NCBI RefSeq assembly: GCF_001546455.1
Contig: NZ_KQ956819.1
Span: 143,426 to 207,425, forward strand
Length of the DNA: 64,000 nt
Origin: Gardnerella vaginalis
GTDB lineage: Bacteria > Actinomycetota > Actinomycetes > Actinomycetales > Bifidobacteriaceae
Direction: 5' to 3'
In this document: one piece after another, positions 27,511 through 37,650 of the stretch
How positions within the stretch are numbered: the stretch's first letter is position 1
Layout: the number at the start of each line of letters is the position of its first letter
Notes under the pieces: model-generated
The model's input: the letters and a program-made list of their open reading frames with translations, nothing else
Told to the model about the DNA's origin: nothing
Databases searched by the model: none
Position numbers and translations under genes: made by a program

Positions 27511-27915
27511 TTACTTGCTACAATCCACTAAGCCTGCTTTAGCGCTTACGCTTATACTATTTGCCATTGGAAGGTGTAAAGGAACGCTTAACTTTAGCGA
27601 TATGTCGTTGTCTTTTTCAACACAAGACTCGATTTTTGCATTGTTTGCTCTAGCTGTGTTTTGTGCGATTTTGCAGGCGTCTCCTTGCATGTTTTGTATG
27701 GCAACAGCTCCAGATATTGCCGCCGCATTTGCTAGCGCGTATGCGCGGTGTTTAGAAACAAGAATTGACCCAATAACAGCGCAAAGAACCAGCATAGAGC
27801 AGATTGCGGTTACCAATCCTATGCCTAGCATAGTTCCAGAACCGCAATCCGCCCCGTTCAAATGCTTAAAACAAAAACATTGCGTTATTAATCGCTTAGT
27901 TCTTTTTGATCTCAT
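27511..27915 (-). CDS. TadE/TadG-like pseudopilin-type protein (Tad locus, last gene)
   Basis: A 134-residue protein with one hydrophobic segment (GSGTMLGIGLVTAICSMLVLCAVIGSIL) followed by RAYALANAAAISGAVA. This resembles the TadE-like proteins found in actinobacterial Tad loci (Rv3654c-like). It overlaps the preceding tadE-like gene by 4 bp. Four or more Cys residues in the short extracellular part may form disulfides. The assignment rests on position and hydropathy more than on long motifs. Confidence 0.75.
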   Translation of the reverse strand: MRSKRTKRLITQCFCFKHLNGADCGSGTMLGIGLVTAICSMLVLCAVIGSILVSKHRAYALANAAAISGAVAIQNMQGDACKIAQNTARANNAKIESCVEKDNDISLKLSVPLHLPMANSISVSAKAGLVDCSK

Positions 27916-28355
27916 ATTAAAACCTGACTAATGCGTGCTTCAATAGATAATGGCAAAACCTTCAGCGGGTCTGGCACAACTGGGCAACTAACAACAATAT
28001 TTGCCATATTTCCAACATATTCAACTTTTACAGAACTATTGTTTCCAGATACTTTATGCACTATGTTTTGTGCTTCTTTAGAATCGTGTGTGGATGCTAC
28101 ATAATAGGCAACCTGGCCTGCTGCGTCGTTGCAATTCATTGTATTTACAACTGATTTCCCTACAAAAATTAACACCACAGTAAGAATTACAACTGCAGGC
28201 AAAATAATCGCAAATTCTGCGGTTACTGCCCCAAAATCTTTAGTATCTTTAATATTTTTAGCAAATTTAGCGACTTTAGTGCGCATAGTTAATTCTGTAT
28301 CTTTTTTATTTGCATCCTTCTTATTAAAAATGTTCAAAAATATATAATTCTTCAT
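27912..28355 (-). CDS. tadE: TadE-family minor pseudopilin
   Basis: A 147-residue protein with a basic N-terminus and the prepilin-like motif FGAVTAEFAIILPAVVILTVVLIFV; the Gly at 42 and the Glu at 47 fit a prepilin-peptidase site (G^xxxxE). A TadE-like middle follows (VNTMNCNDAAGQVAYYVASTH). It lies between the flp-like gene and the last tad gene and is presumably needed for pilus assembly. Confidence 0.85.
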   Translation of the reverse strand: MKNYIFLNIFNKKDANKKDTELTMRTKVAKFAKNIKDTKDFGAVTAEFAIILPAVVILTVVLIFVGKSVVNTMNCNDAAGQVAYYVASTHDSKEAQNIVHKVSGNNSSVKVEYVGNMANIVVSCPVVPDPLKVLPLSIEARISQVLI

Positions 28356-28467
28356 TTTTTCTCATTTCTTTTGCATTAGTTAAATCTCCATTTATTAGTG
28401 TTTGTGCTAGTTCTTTAGTGCTTTTAATCAATTCAAATTTTGTAAATCTTATATCATCAAGAGCTTC

Positions 28468-28491
28468 GCAATGTTTCACGCAATGTTTCAC
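28468..28491. repeat. Tandem 12-bp repeats in the tad gap
   Basis: The unit CGCAATGTTTCA occurs twice in a row at about 28468-28491, in the 166-bp gap between the Flp-like and TadE genes. Each contains TGTTTCAC, which resembles a ParB parS half-site, but the second arm of the parS palindrome is absent. Confidence 0.45.
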
Positions 28492-28521
28492 GCAATCTAT
28501 TTTGGTATATCGCTTATTGCC

Positions 28522-28797
28522 CTAGCTAACGTGCAAAGCTCTTTTAACTAGTTCGCCAATAGCGGTGCGTACAGCATTTGATTTAGCAACTGCAATAAGA
28601 ACAGCAGCAAAAGCCGTAGCAGCTATAAGAACAACCGCATATTCTGCAGTAACCGCTCCTTCATCTAGCTGCTTTAGGTTGTGATTCAAGCGATTTTGCA
28701 CGCTATTGCATGCTTGTTCTGCTTTAATCAGCCCTTCGTTTGCCTTTATTGCAAATGTGCAACAAAGGTTTGAAAATGTGTTAGCAATTTTTTTCAT
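28522..28797 (-). CDS. flp: Flp/DUF4244-type pilin, major Tad pilus subunit candidate
   Basis: A 91-residue protein with a 46-residue leader region and the motif DEGAVTAEYAVVLIAATAFAAVLIAV. Cleavage after Gly47 would leave Glu at +5 followed by Tyr, the Flp pilin signature. The mature part would be only about 44 residues, typical for Flp/DUF4244 pilins. A strong ribosome-binding site (AAGGAAGG) precedes it, as expected for an abundant structural protein. It sits between the TadC-like and TadE genes. Confidence 0.87.
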   Translation of the reverse strand: MKKIANTFSNLCCTFAIKANEGLIKAEQACNSVQNRLNHNLKQLDEGAVTAEYAVVLIAATAFAAVLIAVAKSNAVRTAIGELVKRALHVS

Positions 28798-28913
28798 GTT
28801 ACTTACCTTCCTTTCTTTTTATTGTTTATTTTTTTTTATTTATGTACCCGTTTGGGGCACAAATTTTAGACGCGACTTTTGCGCTGGATTATAAATTTGC
28901 AAAACCTTTGATA

Positions 28914-29531
28914 TTAGTGCATAAATGCTGCAACAGTTGGCAAAATGCCAACAAAAATAAACGCTGGCAAAAAGCACAATCCAACGGGCAAAAGAAGACG
29001 AACGGAAAGTCTAGAACTTTCTTTCTTTGCAATGTTCTTCATCGATTGCTCATAGTTTTGTAAAACGGCGTTAAGCACTGGAACTGGCGAGCTTCCATAA
29101 CTCCATGACTCGCTTAAAGAGTTTTTTAGCCACGCACTTAAAACTAAAGAAGAATAAGAGTTTTTATCTTTTTTATTAAAGTACACGTGTGGCGCGCTCC
29201 ATGCTTCTCGCCAAGTGCTACCAGAAATAAGCGCTTTAGAAACTCGTTTTAGCCAGATTCCCTTAGAAGCGGGCAGCGCGCAGCCAACTGCGTCAAGTGC
29301 TCTAGTTATTGCAACACCACTTTTTAGCGCCACTATTATCATTTGCAAACCAAGAATCGGGTCTATATCGTTTATTGTGTTCTGCCTAAACTCGTAAGTC
29401 TCTTGCATAAAAATAGCAGGTTTGCATGCGCGATTATACAGTGAGCTAACTGCCACCTGCTTAGAAAAAAGTTTGCACAAAACAATTATGTATGCAACTA
29501 AAATAATCCAAATAATAATTGCCTTTAGCAT
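28914..29531 (-). CDS. tadC: TadC-like inner-membrane platform protein (type II secretion F domain)
   Basis: A 205-residue protein with an N-terminal span (about 3-22), a T2SSF cytoplasmic region (IIVALKSGVAITRALDAVGCAL), and C-terminal spans near 175-205. It forms the membrane platform of the Tad pilus with the TadB-like protein encoded 71 bp upstream. It is short compared with proteobacterial TadC (about 300) but usual for actinobacterial loci. Confidence 0.82.
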   Translation of the reverse strand: MLKAIIIWIILVAYIIVLCKLFSKQVAVSSLYNRACKPAIFMQETYEFRQNTINDIDPILGLQMIIVALKSGVAITRALDAVGCALPASKGIWLKRVSKALISGSTWREAWSAPHVYFNKKDKNSYSSLVLSAWLKNSLSESWSYGSSPVPVLNAVLQNYEQSMKNIAKKESSRLSVRLLLPVGLCFLPAFIFVGILPTVAAFMH

Positions 29532-29602
29532 TTAACCTCCTATATAAGCTTTAAGTTTTAACGTAAAAACTTTTAACTGTTGGTAACTGTTGCCAATTCG
29601 CT

Positions 29603-30229
29603 CTAAGCTCCACTAAGGTAAGGAGTGCTCATCGCTTTTTTAGAGGAATTAAGAATGCGCGCAACCCAAATAATGCCAATTGTGTAAAAGGTCATTCCAA
29701 CGCCTAAAAGCGTATAGCCCTTGTAGCTTGTAAGAATCATTAATATTGGGTTTGCCCCTAAAAGTTGGCCTGTTAAAAGTGACAAAAAGGGAAGAGCAAT
29801 AAGCAACTTTATAGTGGCTTTTGGCATTGCAAAAACCTCCTCGCTTAAGTCGTCAACTCTTTTATTTGCGTAGTAAGAATCCGAAACAGCTTGAACGCAA
29901 TCTGCCATAGGGCAGCCAATTGAGTTGCTTAAGTTGTACACGCACATAAGCGACTGTGCAATTCTACGCGCATCTTTTTGACCTTTGGTCTTTTTAGAAG
30001 TTTTTGCATTTTTAAAAGACTTAGCTACATCAGCGGTATTATTGCTTGACTCTAGTCTAGAATTAATCCACTTTAATATGGATTCTGCATTTATCTGCTG
30101 GCTGTACGCCTTGCTGCTTACGATGCTGGTGTTGCTATTGCGTTCATCGCTGCCTCTAATAATCGATTCAAAAGAAGACCCCGATTTTAAAGATGCAACA
30201 AGAGCTGCTAGCGATTCTTCAATACCCAT
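29603..30229 (-). CDS. tadB: TadB-like inner-membrane platform protein (type II secretion F domain)
   Basis: A 208-residue protein. The first 90 residues include a basic low-complexity stretch (KNAKTSKKTKGQKDAR). A T2SSF motif follows (MCVYNLSNSIGCPMADCVQAVSD), then two spans near 137-193. It begins 27 bp after the ATPase gene and is followed by the TadC-like gene, the standard order for Tad loci. Confidence 0.82.
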   Translation of the reverse strand: MGIEESLAALVASLKSGSSFESIIRGSDERNSNTSIVSSKAYSQQINAESILKWINSRLESSNNTADVAKSFKNAKTSKKTKGQKDARRIAQSLMCVYNLSNSIGCPMADCVQAVSDSYYANKRVDDLSEEVFAMPKATIKLLIALPFLSLLTGQLLGANPILMILTSYKGYTLLGVGMTFYTIGIIWVARILNSSKKAMSTPYLSGA

Positions 30230-30256
30230 ATCAAATCCTTTGTTAGCTTTTAACAG

Positions 30257-31291
30257 TTAAGCCTTTAAAACAATTTGCGAATTTAGAGGCAAATGCCATT
30301 TGGTTGCAAAATCTTTCCACGCTAAAGTGGTCTCTATTTGCGAGTCTTTAACTCTTAAAACAGGAACACCTTCTAACGCGCCAGAATCATTTGACTTTAG
30401 CAATCCAAGTTCTTTTACAACGCGCGCTCCATTTACTCGCTCAACGTGAATAACAACGTCGAATGCATCTGCAGCTAGAGCGCAAAGTGCCATTGGCTCT
30501 AGCCCTGCAAGCAAACCCAGGGCCATTAATCGTGCTGGAACCTTTTGCACTTTATCGGCGTGCAAAGTTGTCATTCCTCCCTTGTGACCGCATGTAAAAA
30601 CGCGCAGCAAATCAGCTATTTCCTTGCCTCTACACTCGCCCAAAATAATTCTGTCGGGGCGCATGCGCAAAGTGGCCTTTACAAGATCTGGCAAATCAAT
30701 GCAGCCAGCACCTTCAACATTCGCTTCCCTTGTGGCTAAAGAAACGTGATCGTTGGAAACAGAGCCCAATTCTCGTGTTTCTTCAACAGTTACTATTCTG
30801 TCTTTTGGATTGCAAGAAGCTAAAAGAGCCTTCATAAGCGTTGTTTTGCCCGAACCTGTACTGCCTGTAATCAAAATATTTGCGCGGCTTTCAACCAGCA
30901 AATAAAGAATTCTGGATAGCTCAATTGGAAACATGCCTTTGCTGCTTAACTCCGTTAAACAATAGCGTTTTAGCGCTGGAAAACGAATCGAAATAGCAGC
31001 TCCGCTTAAAACTATTGGGGCAATAAGCGCGTGAATGCGCACTCCTAGCGGGCTAGAAGCGTCTGCAATTGGGCATGCGTCGTCTAATCTTTTACCTAAT
31101 TGAGCGCACAGCCAAACAGCATATTCGCGCAAAACGCTGGGATTATCAAACGGAATCCTTGGATTGTATTCTTGTAGGCCTAATCCAAAATCCACCCAAA
31201 CGCGGCCAGTATCTGTAACAACAATATCAGTTGTTTTAGGATTGTTTGCAAGATCTTGCAAAACGCCAAAATCAATATCTTGTAGAACCAT
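30257..31291 (-). CDS. tadA: Tad pilus assembly ATPase TadA/CpaF
   Basis: Secretion ATPase that powers Flp pilus polymerisation. It has an N-terminal domain (LQDIDFGVLQDLANNPKTTDIVV), Walker A GSTGSGKTTLMKALL, the Asp box VTVEETRELG, and Walker B-region MRPDRIILGECRGKEIADLLRVFTCGHKGGMTTLHAD with the His box. The frame opens at 31324, but the ATG at 31291 is preceded by GGGCGG and is the better start. Either way it overlaps the end of the TadZ gene, which implies coupling. Confidence 0.93.
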   Translation of the reverse strand: MVLQDIDFGVLQDLANNPKTTDIVVTDTGRVWVDFGLGLQEYNPRIPFDNPSVLREYAVWLCAQLGKRLDDACPIADASSPLGVRIHALIAPIVLSGAAISIRFPALKRYCLTELSSKGMFPIELSRILYLLVESRANILITGSTGSGKTTLMKALLASCNPKDRIVTVEETRELGSVSNDHVSLATREANVEGAGCIDLPDLVKATLRMRPDRIILGECRGKEIADLLRVFTCGHKGGMTTLHADKVQKVPARLMALGLLAGLEPMALCALAADAFDVVIHVERVNGARVVKELGLLKSNDSGALEGVPVLRVKDSQIETTLAWKDFATKWHLPLNSQIVLKA

Positions 31292-32504
31292 GTTTACCGC
31301 CCAATATTTTTGAAAATCTTCCATATTTACAAGATTGATTGCCTTGCGCAGTAGACGCCATTAAACCCGATTCGCGAGAATTGCCAAGCAGCCAAGTGGT
31401 GATTTTCCCCACGGTTGCTTGCGCACATTTAGGTACGCTTCTAATTCCATACCCGCCAATTATGTCTTCGTACATTTTAGAATCGTGGCCAATTGGCCCT
31501 TCTACATTGCAAAGTAAATAATCGCAAGCTTCCCCAACTTCTACAGGGCAAAATCTGCTAGAAAGTCCGCGTGGGTTTAAACCTGCAACAATAGAAGTGA
31601 GATTCTTGGCGTAATTTTTATTATCTAACTCTAGATTTCGCCAATGCGCTCGCAATCGTGCAAGGCCTAAAACGCTAAGCTCTGCTGCAAAAATTGTTGG
31701 GACCTCTGCCAAAGTTGGAAGATCTTGCAAAAGCTTTCTTGCCGAAAGCCCAGATCCAATGTCTACAATTACAACGTCGCAGGCTTTAGCAAGACCTCTA
31801 ATTGCGGCCTCAATAACCCATGGCTTAGGCTCCTGATTTTTCCAAGGCGAATAAGCCAAAATATCCACATTGTTCCAGTGCAAAAGCTCGCAGCGCAAAA
31901 CGTAGCCGTCTAATCTTCCTAAAGGAGCTTGAACCTCTTGCAATCTTCTGCCTTCATCTTGCTCTAATCCAAGCAAAACATCTAAACCGCCATTTGAAAT
32001 ATCTGCATCGATTAAAGCTACAACGTATTTTTTACTAGCTATATTGCTTGCCAGAAGCGCAAGAGTAGTGCTTAAACCAATTCCGCTATTTGCTGCAGAA
32101 CCAATTACAACATTTTTTGGAAAAGGCTTTAGCGAATAGTTCAAGCTTCCAATAGTTTCTTGAACAACATGATTATTGCGATTGTTGCTATTATTGCAAT
32201 TTTCGCCACTATCGCGATTGTCTTGAAGCGCACGATTATTTATAACGCCAAAATCTTTGCTAACCGCAGGGCTTGCAAGAAAATCAGAACTGCGATTAAA
32301 AGACGCAATAATAGTTGAGTCTTCACTCTTATTTGCCTGATTAACTTGGCTAACAATGTTAACTTGCTTAGCTTGGTTAATCGCGTTTTTAAGCGCGCTT
32401 GCCTGAGGTGGGTACGTGTTAAGTGCCCTAGCCACGCACGAAGGTGCATCGTAATTATCAATATTCATATTGCTCATGCAGCTATTGAATAGCATGCAAA
32501 ACAA
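31272..32504 (-). CDS. tadZ: TadZ/CpaE-like (Ssd-type) P-loop protein
   Basis: A 410-residue protein placing the Tad machinery in the cell. An Asn/Ser-rich N-terminal half (about 1-130) precedes a MinD-like domain: GSAANSGIGLSTTLALLASNIA at the P-loop, LIDADISNGGLDVLLGLE, and VVIVDIGSGL. The P-loop lacks both Lys residues of canonical MinD (K-G-G-V-G-K), as is common in the actinobacterial Ssd/TadZ group, so ATP hydrolysis is doubtful. It heads the seven-gene tad operon. Three in-frame Met codons near the 5' end leave the exact start uncertain. Confidence 0.85.
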   Translation of the reverse strand: MFCMLFNSCMSNMNIDNYDAPSCVARALNTYPPQASALKNAINQAKQVNIVSQVNQANKSEDSTIIASFNRSSDFLASPAVSKDFGVINNRALQDNRDSGENCNNSNNRNNHVVQETIGSLNYSLKPFPKNVVIGSAANSGIGLSTTLALLASNIASKKYVVALIDADISNGGLDVLLGLEQDEGRRLQEVQAPLGRLDGYVLRCELLHWNNVDILAYSPWKNQEPKPWVIEAAIRGLAKACDVVIVDIGSGLSARKLLQDLPTLAEVPTIFAAELSVLGLARLRAHWRNLELDNKNYAKNLTSIVAGLNPRGLSSRFCPVEVGEACDYLLCNVEGPIGHDSKMYEDIIGGYGIRSVPKCAQATVGKITTWLLGNSRESGLMASTAQGNQSCKYGRFSKILGGKHGSTRY

Positions 32505-32568
32505 ATAAGCAATACTTTTGTAAAAATGTGGTTAAAGGCTTAATAAACGTTGCAATTCCGCCAAAAAG

Positions 32569-32577
32569 TTATCCACA
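32569..32577 (+). promoter_or_regulatory. Single perfect DnaA box in the tadZ-clcA gap
   Basis: TTATCCACA at 32569-32577 matches the strongest DnaA-box form. It stands alone in the 105-bp gap upstream of the tad operon and just after clcA. One box could modulate tad expression or be chance. Confidence 0.4.
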
Positions 32578-32609
32578 TTGCTGTTTTAGCTTATTGCTGT
32601 ATAAGCGTA

Positions 32610-33968
32610 TTAGCGCACAAGCTTTGGATTGGAAGCCATATATCTTTCCAGAAGCTCACCGTAGATTGGTTTAGTGTGCAAAATGTCGGATACAAGAAGC
32701 GCAATAAACGCAGAGGCGGCAACTGGCAGAGTGTGAATCATTGTTCCCGACATTTCTACGGTTAGCAAAATCGAAGTGAGCGGAGCTTTTACCGAAGCCG
32801 AAAGCGTGCCAGCCATAACGCACACTGTAAAAATCGGCATTAGTTTTGCGTTAATGCCAAGTAGAGGAGTGTTTATAATTGCTCGCGAAGCAACACCGCC
32901 TGCAAGCGCTCCAACAGCCAGAATTGGCATAAAAATACCGCCAGGAGCGCCGCATCCAAAGCTTGTAGAAGTAAACAGCATTTTTGCAACAAACAGAAGG
33001 CACAGAAGCGCTATGCTTACCTTTCCATATTCGGAAAGTTTAACAAGATTTGAGCCTCCACCAAGAACCTCTGGCAAATATAAGCCAACAGGAATTGCGA
33101 TTAAACATGCTGCAGATACAGGAGCCCATTTAGGCAAATATTTATACAGCGTTTGTAATCCAAGTAAAGAGCGGTTCATTAAAGATCCAACAAGACCTGC
33201 AAAAATGCCAAGCGGAATCAACCAAAAATGAAGTGCCATTGGCAAGTCTGGAATCATTCCAAAGTCTAAAACAGGGCGAAGTCCAAAGCATGTTTGAGAC
33301 ACAAAGTCCGCGCAAATAGATGCTACTGCTGCTCCCATAAGAACCGTTGAAGATAGCCCGTGCTGAACTTCTTCCATAGCAAACATAAGCCCAGAAAGTG
33401 GGGCACTAAAGGCAGCAGATAAGCCAGCTGCTGCTCCAGCGGTTACAACATAGTGTTCTTGTGTATCGTTTTTATTGCCTTTTCTAAAAATTCTAGACAT
33501 CATTTGCGCGCCGCAAGCTCCGATTTGAATCGAAGGGCCTTCGCGCCCAAGAGACAAGCCAAACAGCGACCCCAACAATCCGCCTACAAATCGTACAGGC
33601 AAAATGGTGTTCCAACACATTTTTAGTCCGCGCTGAACATATCCAACAACTTGCGGAATACCGCTTCCAGATGCCATACTTTCTTTGCGACTCATCCAGC
33701 CAATAAAAAGTCCAGCAACAATCGCAAAAACCACACACGGTACAATCCAAAGCATGTTTTGCAACATTCGCGCATACATCCATCGCGCAAAATCGGTTCC
33801 GCACTCAATCCCAAGTCTATAAGTTGCCACAAGCGCGCCCGAAACAAGGCCAACAACTGCGCCCGCAAGAACCATCTTCCATCTAAGATGCTTAAGTGTT
33901 TTAAGAATGCGATCCGAAAGGTCGCGCAAAAAATCGCGTATAGAACCGCCTACGTTCTTTAAAGTCAC
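32610..33968 (-). CDS. CLC-family chloride channel/H+ antiporter
   Basis: A 452-residue CLC protein. Selectivity-filter signatures are GSGIPQV (about residues 101-107) and GREGPSIQ (about 141-148, with gating Glu143); GCGAPGGIFMP also matches the family. The Ser in GSGIP marks a chloride-type, not a fluoride-type (CLC-F), filter. It lies about 110 bp from the two crcB genes on the same strand; an operon is possible but not shown. A tandem A+T repeat lies in that gap. Confidence 0.93.
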   Translation of the reverse strand: MTLKNVGGSIRDFLRDLSDRILKTLKHLRWKMVLAGAVVGLVSGALVATYRLGIECGTDFARWMYARMLQNMLWIVPCVVFAIVAGLFIGWMSRKESMASGSGIPQVVGYVQRGLKMCWNTILPVRFVGGLLGSLFGLSLGREGPSIQIGACGAQMMSRIFRKGNKNDTQEHYVVTAGAAAGLSAAFSAPLSGLMFAMEEVQHGLSSTVLMGAAVASICADFVSQTCFGLRPVLDFGMIPDLPMALHFWLIPLGIFAGLVGSLMNRSLLGLQTLYKYLPKWAPVSAACLIAIPVGLYLPEVLGGGSNLVKLSEYGKVSIALLCLLFVAKMLFTSTSFGCGAPGGIFMPILAVGALAGGVASRAIINTPLLGINAKLMPIFTVCVMAGTLSASVKAPLTSILLTVEMSGTMIHTLPVAASAFIALLVSDILHTKPIYGELLERYMASNPKLVR

Positions 33969-34041
33969 AATAAACCTATTCTTAAATCAAATCGCAAACA
34001 AATACACAAAGCATTCTAACATTTTTAATAACACAATAAAT

Positions 34042-34073
34042 ATCAATTAATAAAATACATCAATTAATAAAAT
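34042..34073. repeat. Two copies of a 15-bp A+T repeat
   Basis: ATCAATTAATAAAAT occurs at 34042-34056 and 34059-34073, 17 bp apart, in the gap between crcB and clcA. No gene or terminator was seen there. Confidence 0.6.
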
Positions 34074-34079
34074 TAAAAA

Positions 34080-34499
34080 CTAAGACGTTAGAAGCAAAAA
34101 CAGTACAAAACACGTTCCAGCGTATGCAATAAATGCGCACAAGAATGGCACTATTAGTTCGCTAACAAAAAGCCATAGTCCAAGCTTGATTTTCTTTAGC
34201 TTAAACAGGCTTACGACTTCTAAGATTGCGGTTGAAAACGTTGAAAATCCGCCTAAGAATCCCAAAGCGCAACTGTAAACAATAGCTGAAGCAAAAGTTA
34301 AATTGTATATAATTGCAGAGCTTAGGGATGTAACTAAGCCCATTATAAAAGATGCAAAAGCGTTGATTAGCAAGGTTGCGATTGGAAAATCGTGGTTATA
34401 AACGCGCCCTATTGCATCAGATACTGCGCAACGAAGAACGGCGCCAAGTCCTGCAAAAACAAGAGGCAGCCAAAAAAGAGCGTATGCGTAAAACATCAT
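34080..34499 (-). CDS. crcB: Fluoride channel subunit CrcB (second copy)
   Basis: A 139-residue, four-span Fluc-family protein that exports fluoride. It shows GAVLRCAVSDAIG at the N-terminus, TLLINAFASFIMG with the conserved Asn, and GFLGGFSTFSTAILEVVSL, the Phe-box/Thr-Ser pore segment. Its ATG overlaps the stop of the preceding crcB (ATGA at 34496-34499). Two adjacent unlike copies normally make a heterodimeric Fluc channel. Confidence 0.92.
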   Translation of the reverse strand: MMFYAYALFWLPLVFAGLGAVLRCAVSDAIGRVYNHDFPIATLLINAFASFIMGLVTSLSSAIIYNLTFASAIVYSCALGFLGGFSTFSTAILEVVSLFKLKKIKLGLWLFVSELIVPFLCAFIAYAGTCFVLFLLLTS

Positions 34500-35053
34500 T
34501 TTGCACCGCCTTTGTTAGCGTCTATTTTATTGCTGATTTTTGCATCGTCAGCATTTTTTACGCTGTTATTGCCATTAAAAGCAAAAATTCTATCTCCAAT
34601 TAAGCTTCCAGCAAGCACTGCTAAAACGCCAAAAATCATAGATAATGCCATAATTGCAATTACTTTTACAATGTTCATTGCGGTAAATGCGGAGTATGCG
34701 CCCTCAAAGGCAAAAGTGGACATTGTGGAAAGCGCTCCGCAAAATCCTGTGCAAAAACCGTATTTTATTAGATCTTTGTTTTTGCAGCGCAATCCACTTG
34801 CTACAAGCGAACTTACTAAAGCAAGAATAAAACATGCCAAAACGTTAGACAAAAGAGTTGCAAAAGTAAAGCGGCTAAAAAGCATCGAATATCCCGAATC
34901 CCAATGCATGCCATGCGTAAAAACGCCTATTTCACTACGCACAAAAGCGCCGAGCACGCCGCCAACAAACACAACAAAATAGATTTTTGCACCAAGTGTT
35001 TTATGTGGTTGTGCTGAGGGCAAGTCTGGGGGATTGCTGCTTGGAATACTCAT
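34496..35053 (-). CDS. crcB: Fluoride channel subunit CrcB (first copy)
   Basis: A 185-residue Fluc protein with the family motifs GGVLGAFVRSEIG, TLLSNVLACFILALV and GFCGALSTMSTFAFEG. Extra polar residues are present at both ends (Ser/Pro-rich N-terminus, Asn/Lys/Asp-rich C-terminus). It is paired with the following crcB by a 4-bp overlap. The leader (35054-35126) was checked for the fluoride-riboswitch pattern and none was recognised. It contains short AAGGCTGA repeats. Confidence 0.92.
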   Translation of the reverse strand: MSIPSSNPPDLPSAQPHKTLGAKIYFVVFVGGVLGAFVRSEIGVFTHGMHWDSGYSMLFSRFTFATLLSNVLACFILALVSSLVASGLRCKNKDLIKYGFCTGFCGALSTMSTFAFEGAYSAFTAMNIVKVIAIMALSMIFGVLAVLAGSLIGDRIFAFNGNNSVKNADDAKISNKIDANKGGAK

Positions 35054-35126
35054 AGCTTTAGCCGCCTTAAATCGAAGTTTAATCAGCCTTAGTCAGCCTT
35101 AACTAGCCATTAATGCATTAATAGCA

Positions 35127-36482
<1,356 letters not shown>

Positions 36483-36559
36483 TTAAGACTAGCGCAAAGC
36501 CAATACCGAATAATGTTAATAAATATTTGCGATTGCGCTATTTTAGAGCTGTTTTAAAG

Positions 36560-37615
36560 CTATTTTAAAGCTTTTCCAGCGGAACCAAGCTGTACGCAAG
36601 CTTCTACAACACGCTGAGCCATGGCTTTTTCTGCTTCTTTGCCCCAAGATCTTGGGTCGTAAAGCTTTTTTGCCCCAACTTCGCCGTCGATTTTAAGAAC
36701 CGAGTCGTAGTTGTGGAACATGTGGTCTGCGATTGCGCGCGTAAAAGCATATTGCGTATCTGTGTCAATATTCATTTTTACAACGCCATATTTTACAGCT
36801 TGCGCGATTTCTTCGGCCGTAGAGCCAGACCCACCATGGAACACCAGCAAAAATGGCTTTGTTGGCACACCAAACTTGCGATTGCACAAATCAAGCTTGT
36901 ACTTGTTGTACACAGCGCTTTGAATGTTGTCTAGCAATTGTGGCCTAAGCTTAACAACACCTGGTTTGTACGCGCCATGCACGTTTCCAAACGTAAAAGC
37001 GGCCATGTACTTTGCGCGGTCTTCTAAACCTAATCGCTCAACAACGCGCATAGCGTCTTGGGGAGTGGAGTACAACTTTTCGTCAATATCTGCTCTGTGG
37101 CCGTCTTCTTCGCCGCCAACTGCGCCGATTTCAATCTCTAAAATTGTGTGCGCTTTTGCCGAAGCCTCTAGCAATTCTTCTGCAATATCTAGATTGTGCT
37201 CAAGCTTAACCGTGGAACCGTCCCACATATGCGACTGGAAAATCGGCTCTTCGCCGTGTGCAACTTGATCTGCCTCGTGCGCAAGAAGTGGCTTAATCCA
37301 ATCGTCTAAATAAGGCTCTGCACAATGATCCGTGTGCAATGCAACGCTAATATTTGGGTATTGTGCTGCAACTTGATGCGCGAATTGCGCAAATGCGATT
37401 GATCCAACAACGCGATTATTTACGCATTGACCCGAAAAATATGCGGATCCGCCAACCGATACTTGAATAATTCCGTCGCTTTGAGCTTCGGCAAATCCTT
37501 GGAGTGCGGCGTTTAATGTTTGCGTGCTAGTAACGTTAATCGCAGGGTAGGCATAGCCGCCTTTGCTTGCGGCATCAAGCATTTGTGCGTAACGTTCAAC
37601 GGTTGCAATAGTCAT
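36560..37615 (-). CDS. fba: Class II fructose-bisphosphate aldolase
   Basis: Zn-dependent aldolase cleaving fructose 1,6-bisphosphate. The 351-residue protein has the metal-binding ALHTDHCAEPYLDDW segment, EIEIGAVGGEEDGH, LVFHGGSGS and KMNIDTDTQYAFTRAI. The length matches the long FbaA type found in Actinobacteria. Bifidobacteriaceae ferment sugar mainly through the phosphoketolase shunt, so the enzyme may serve gluconeogenic or auxiliary flux. It is followed by purA on the same strand. Confidence 0.96.
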   Translation of the reverse strand: MTIATVERYAQMLDAASKGGYAYPAINVTSTQTLNAALQGFAEAQSDGIIQVSVGGSAYFSGQCVNNRVVGSIAFAQFAHQVAAQYPNISVALHTDHCAEPYLDDWIKPLLAHEADQVAHGEEPIFQSHMWDGSTVKLEHNLDIAEELLEASAKAHTILEIEIGAVGGEEDGHRADIDEKLYSTPQDAMRVVERLGLEDRAKYMAAFTFGNVHGAYKPGVVKLRPQLLDNIQSAVYNKYKLDLCNRKFGVPTKPFLLVFHGGSGSTAEEIAQAVKYGVVKMNIDTDTQYAFTRAIADHMFHNYDSVLKIDGEVGAKKLYDPRSWGKEAEKAMAQRVVEACVQLGSAGKALK

Positions 37616-37650
37616 ACTCTTATTATTGCTCTAAGCGCGCATATTTTTAG

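Noticed and set aside
28468..28491. A parS centromere site
   Set aside because: Only repeated half-sites in the same orientation; the parS palindrome is missing.
35054..35126. Fluoride riboswitch upstream of crcB
   Set aside because: The conserved elements of the crcB motif could not be found by eye.
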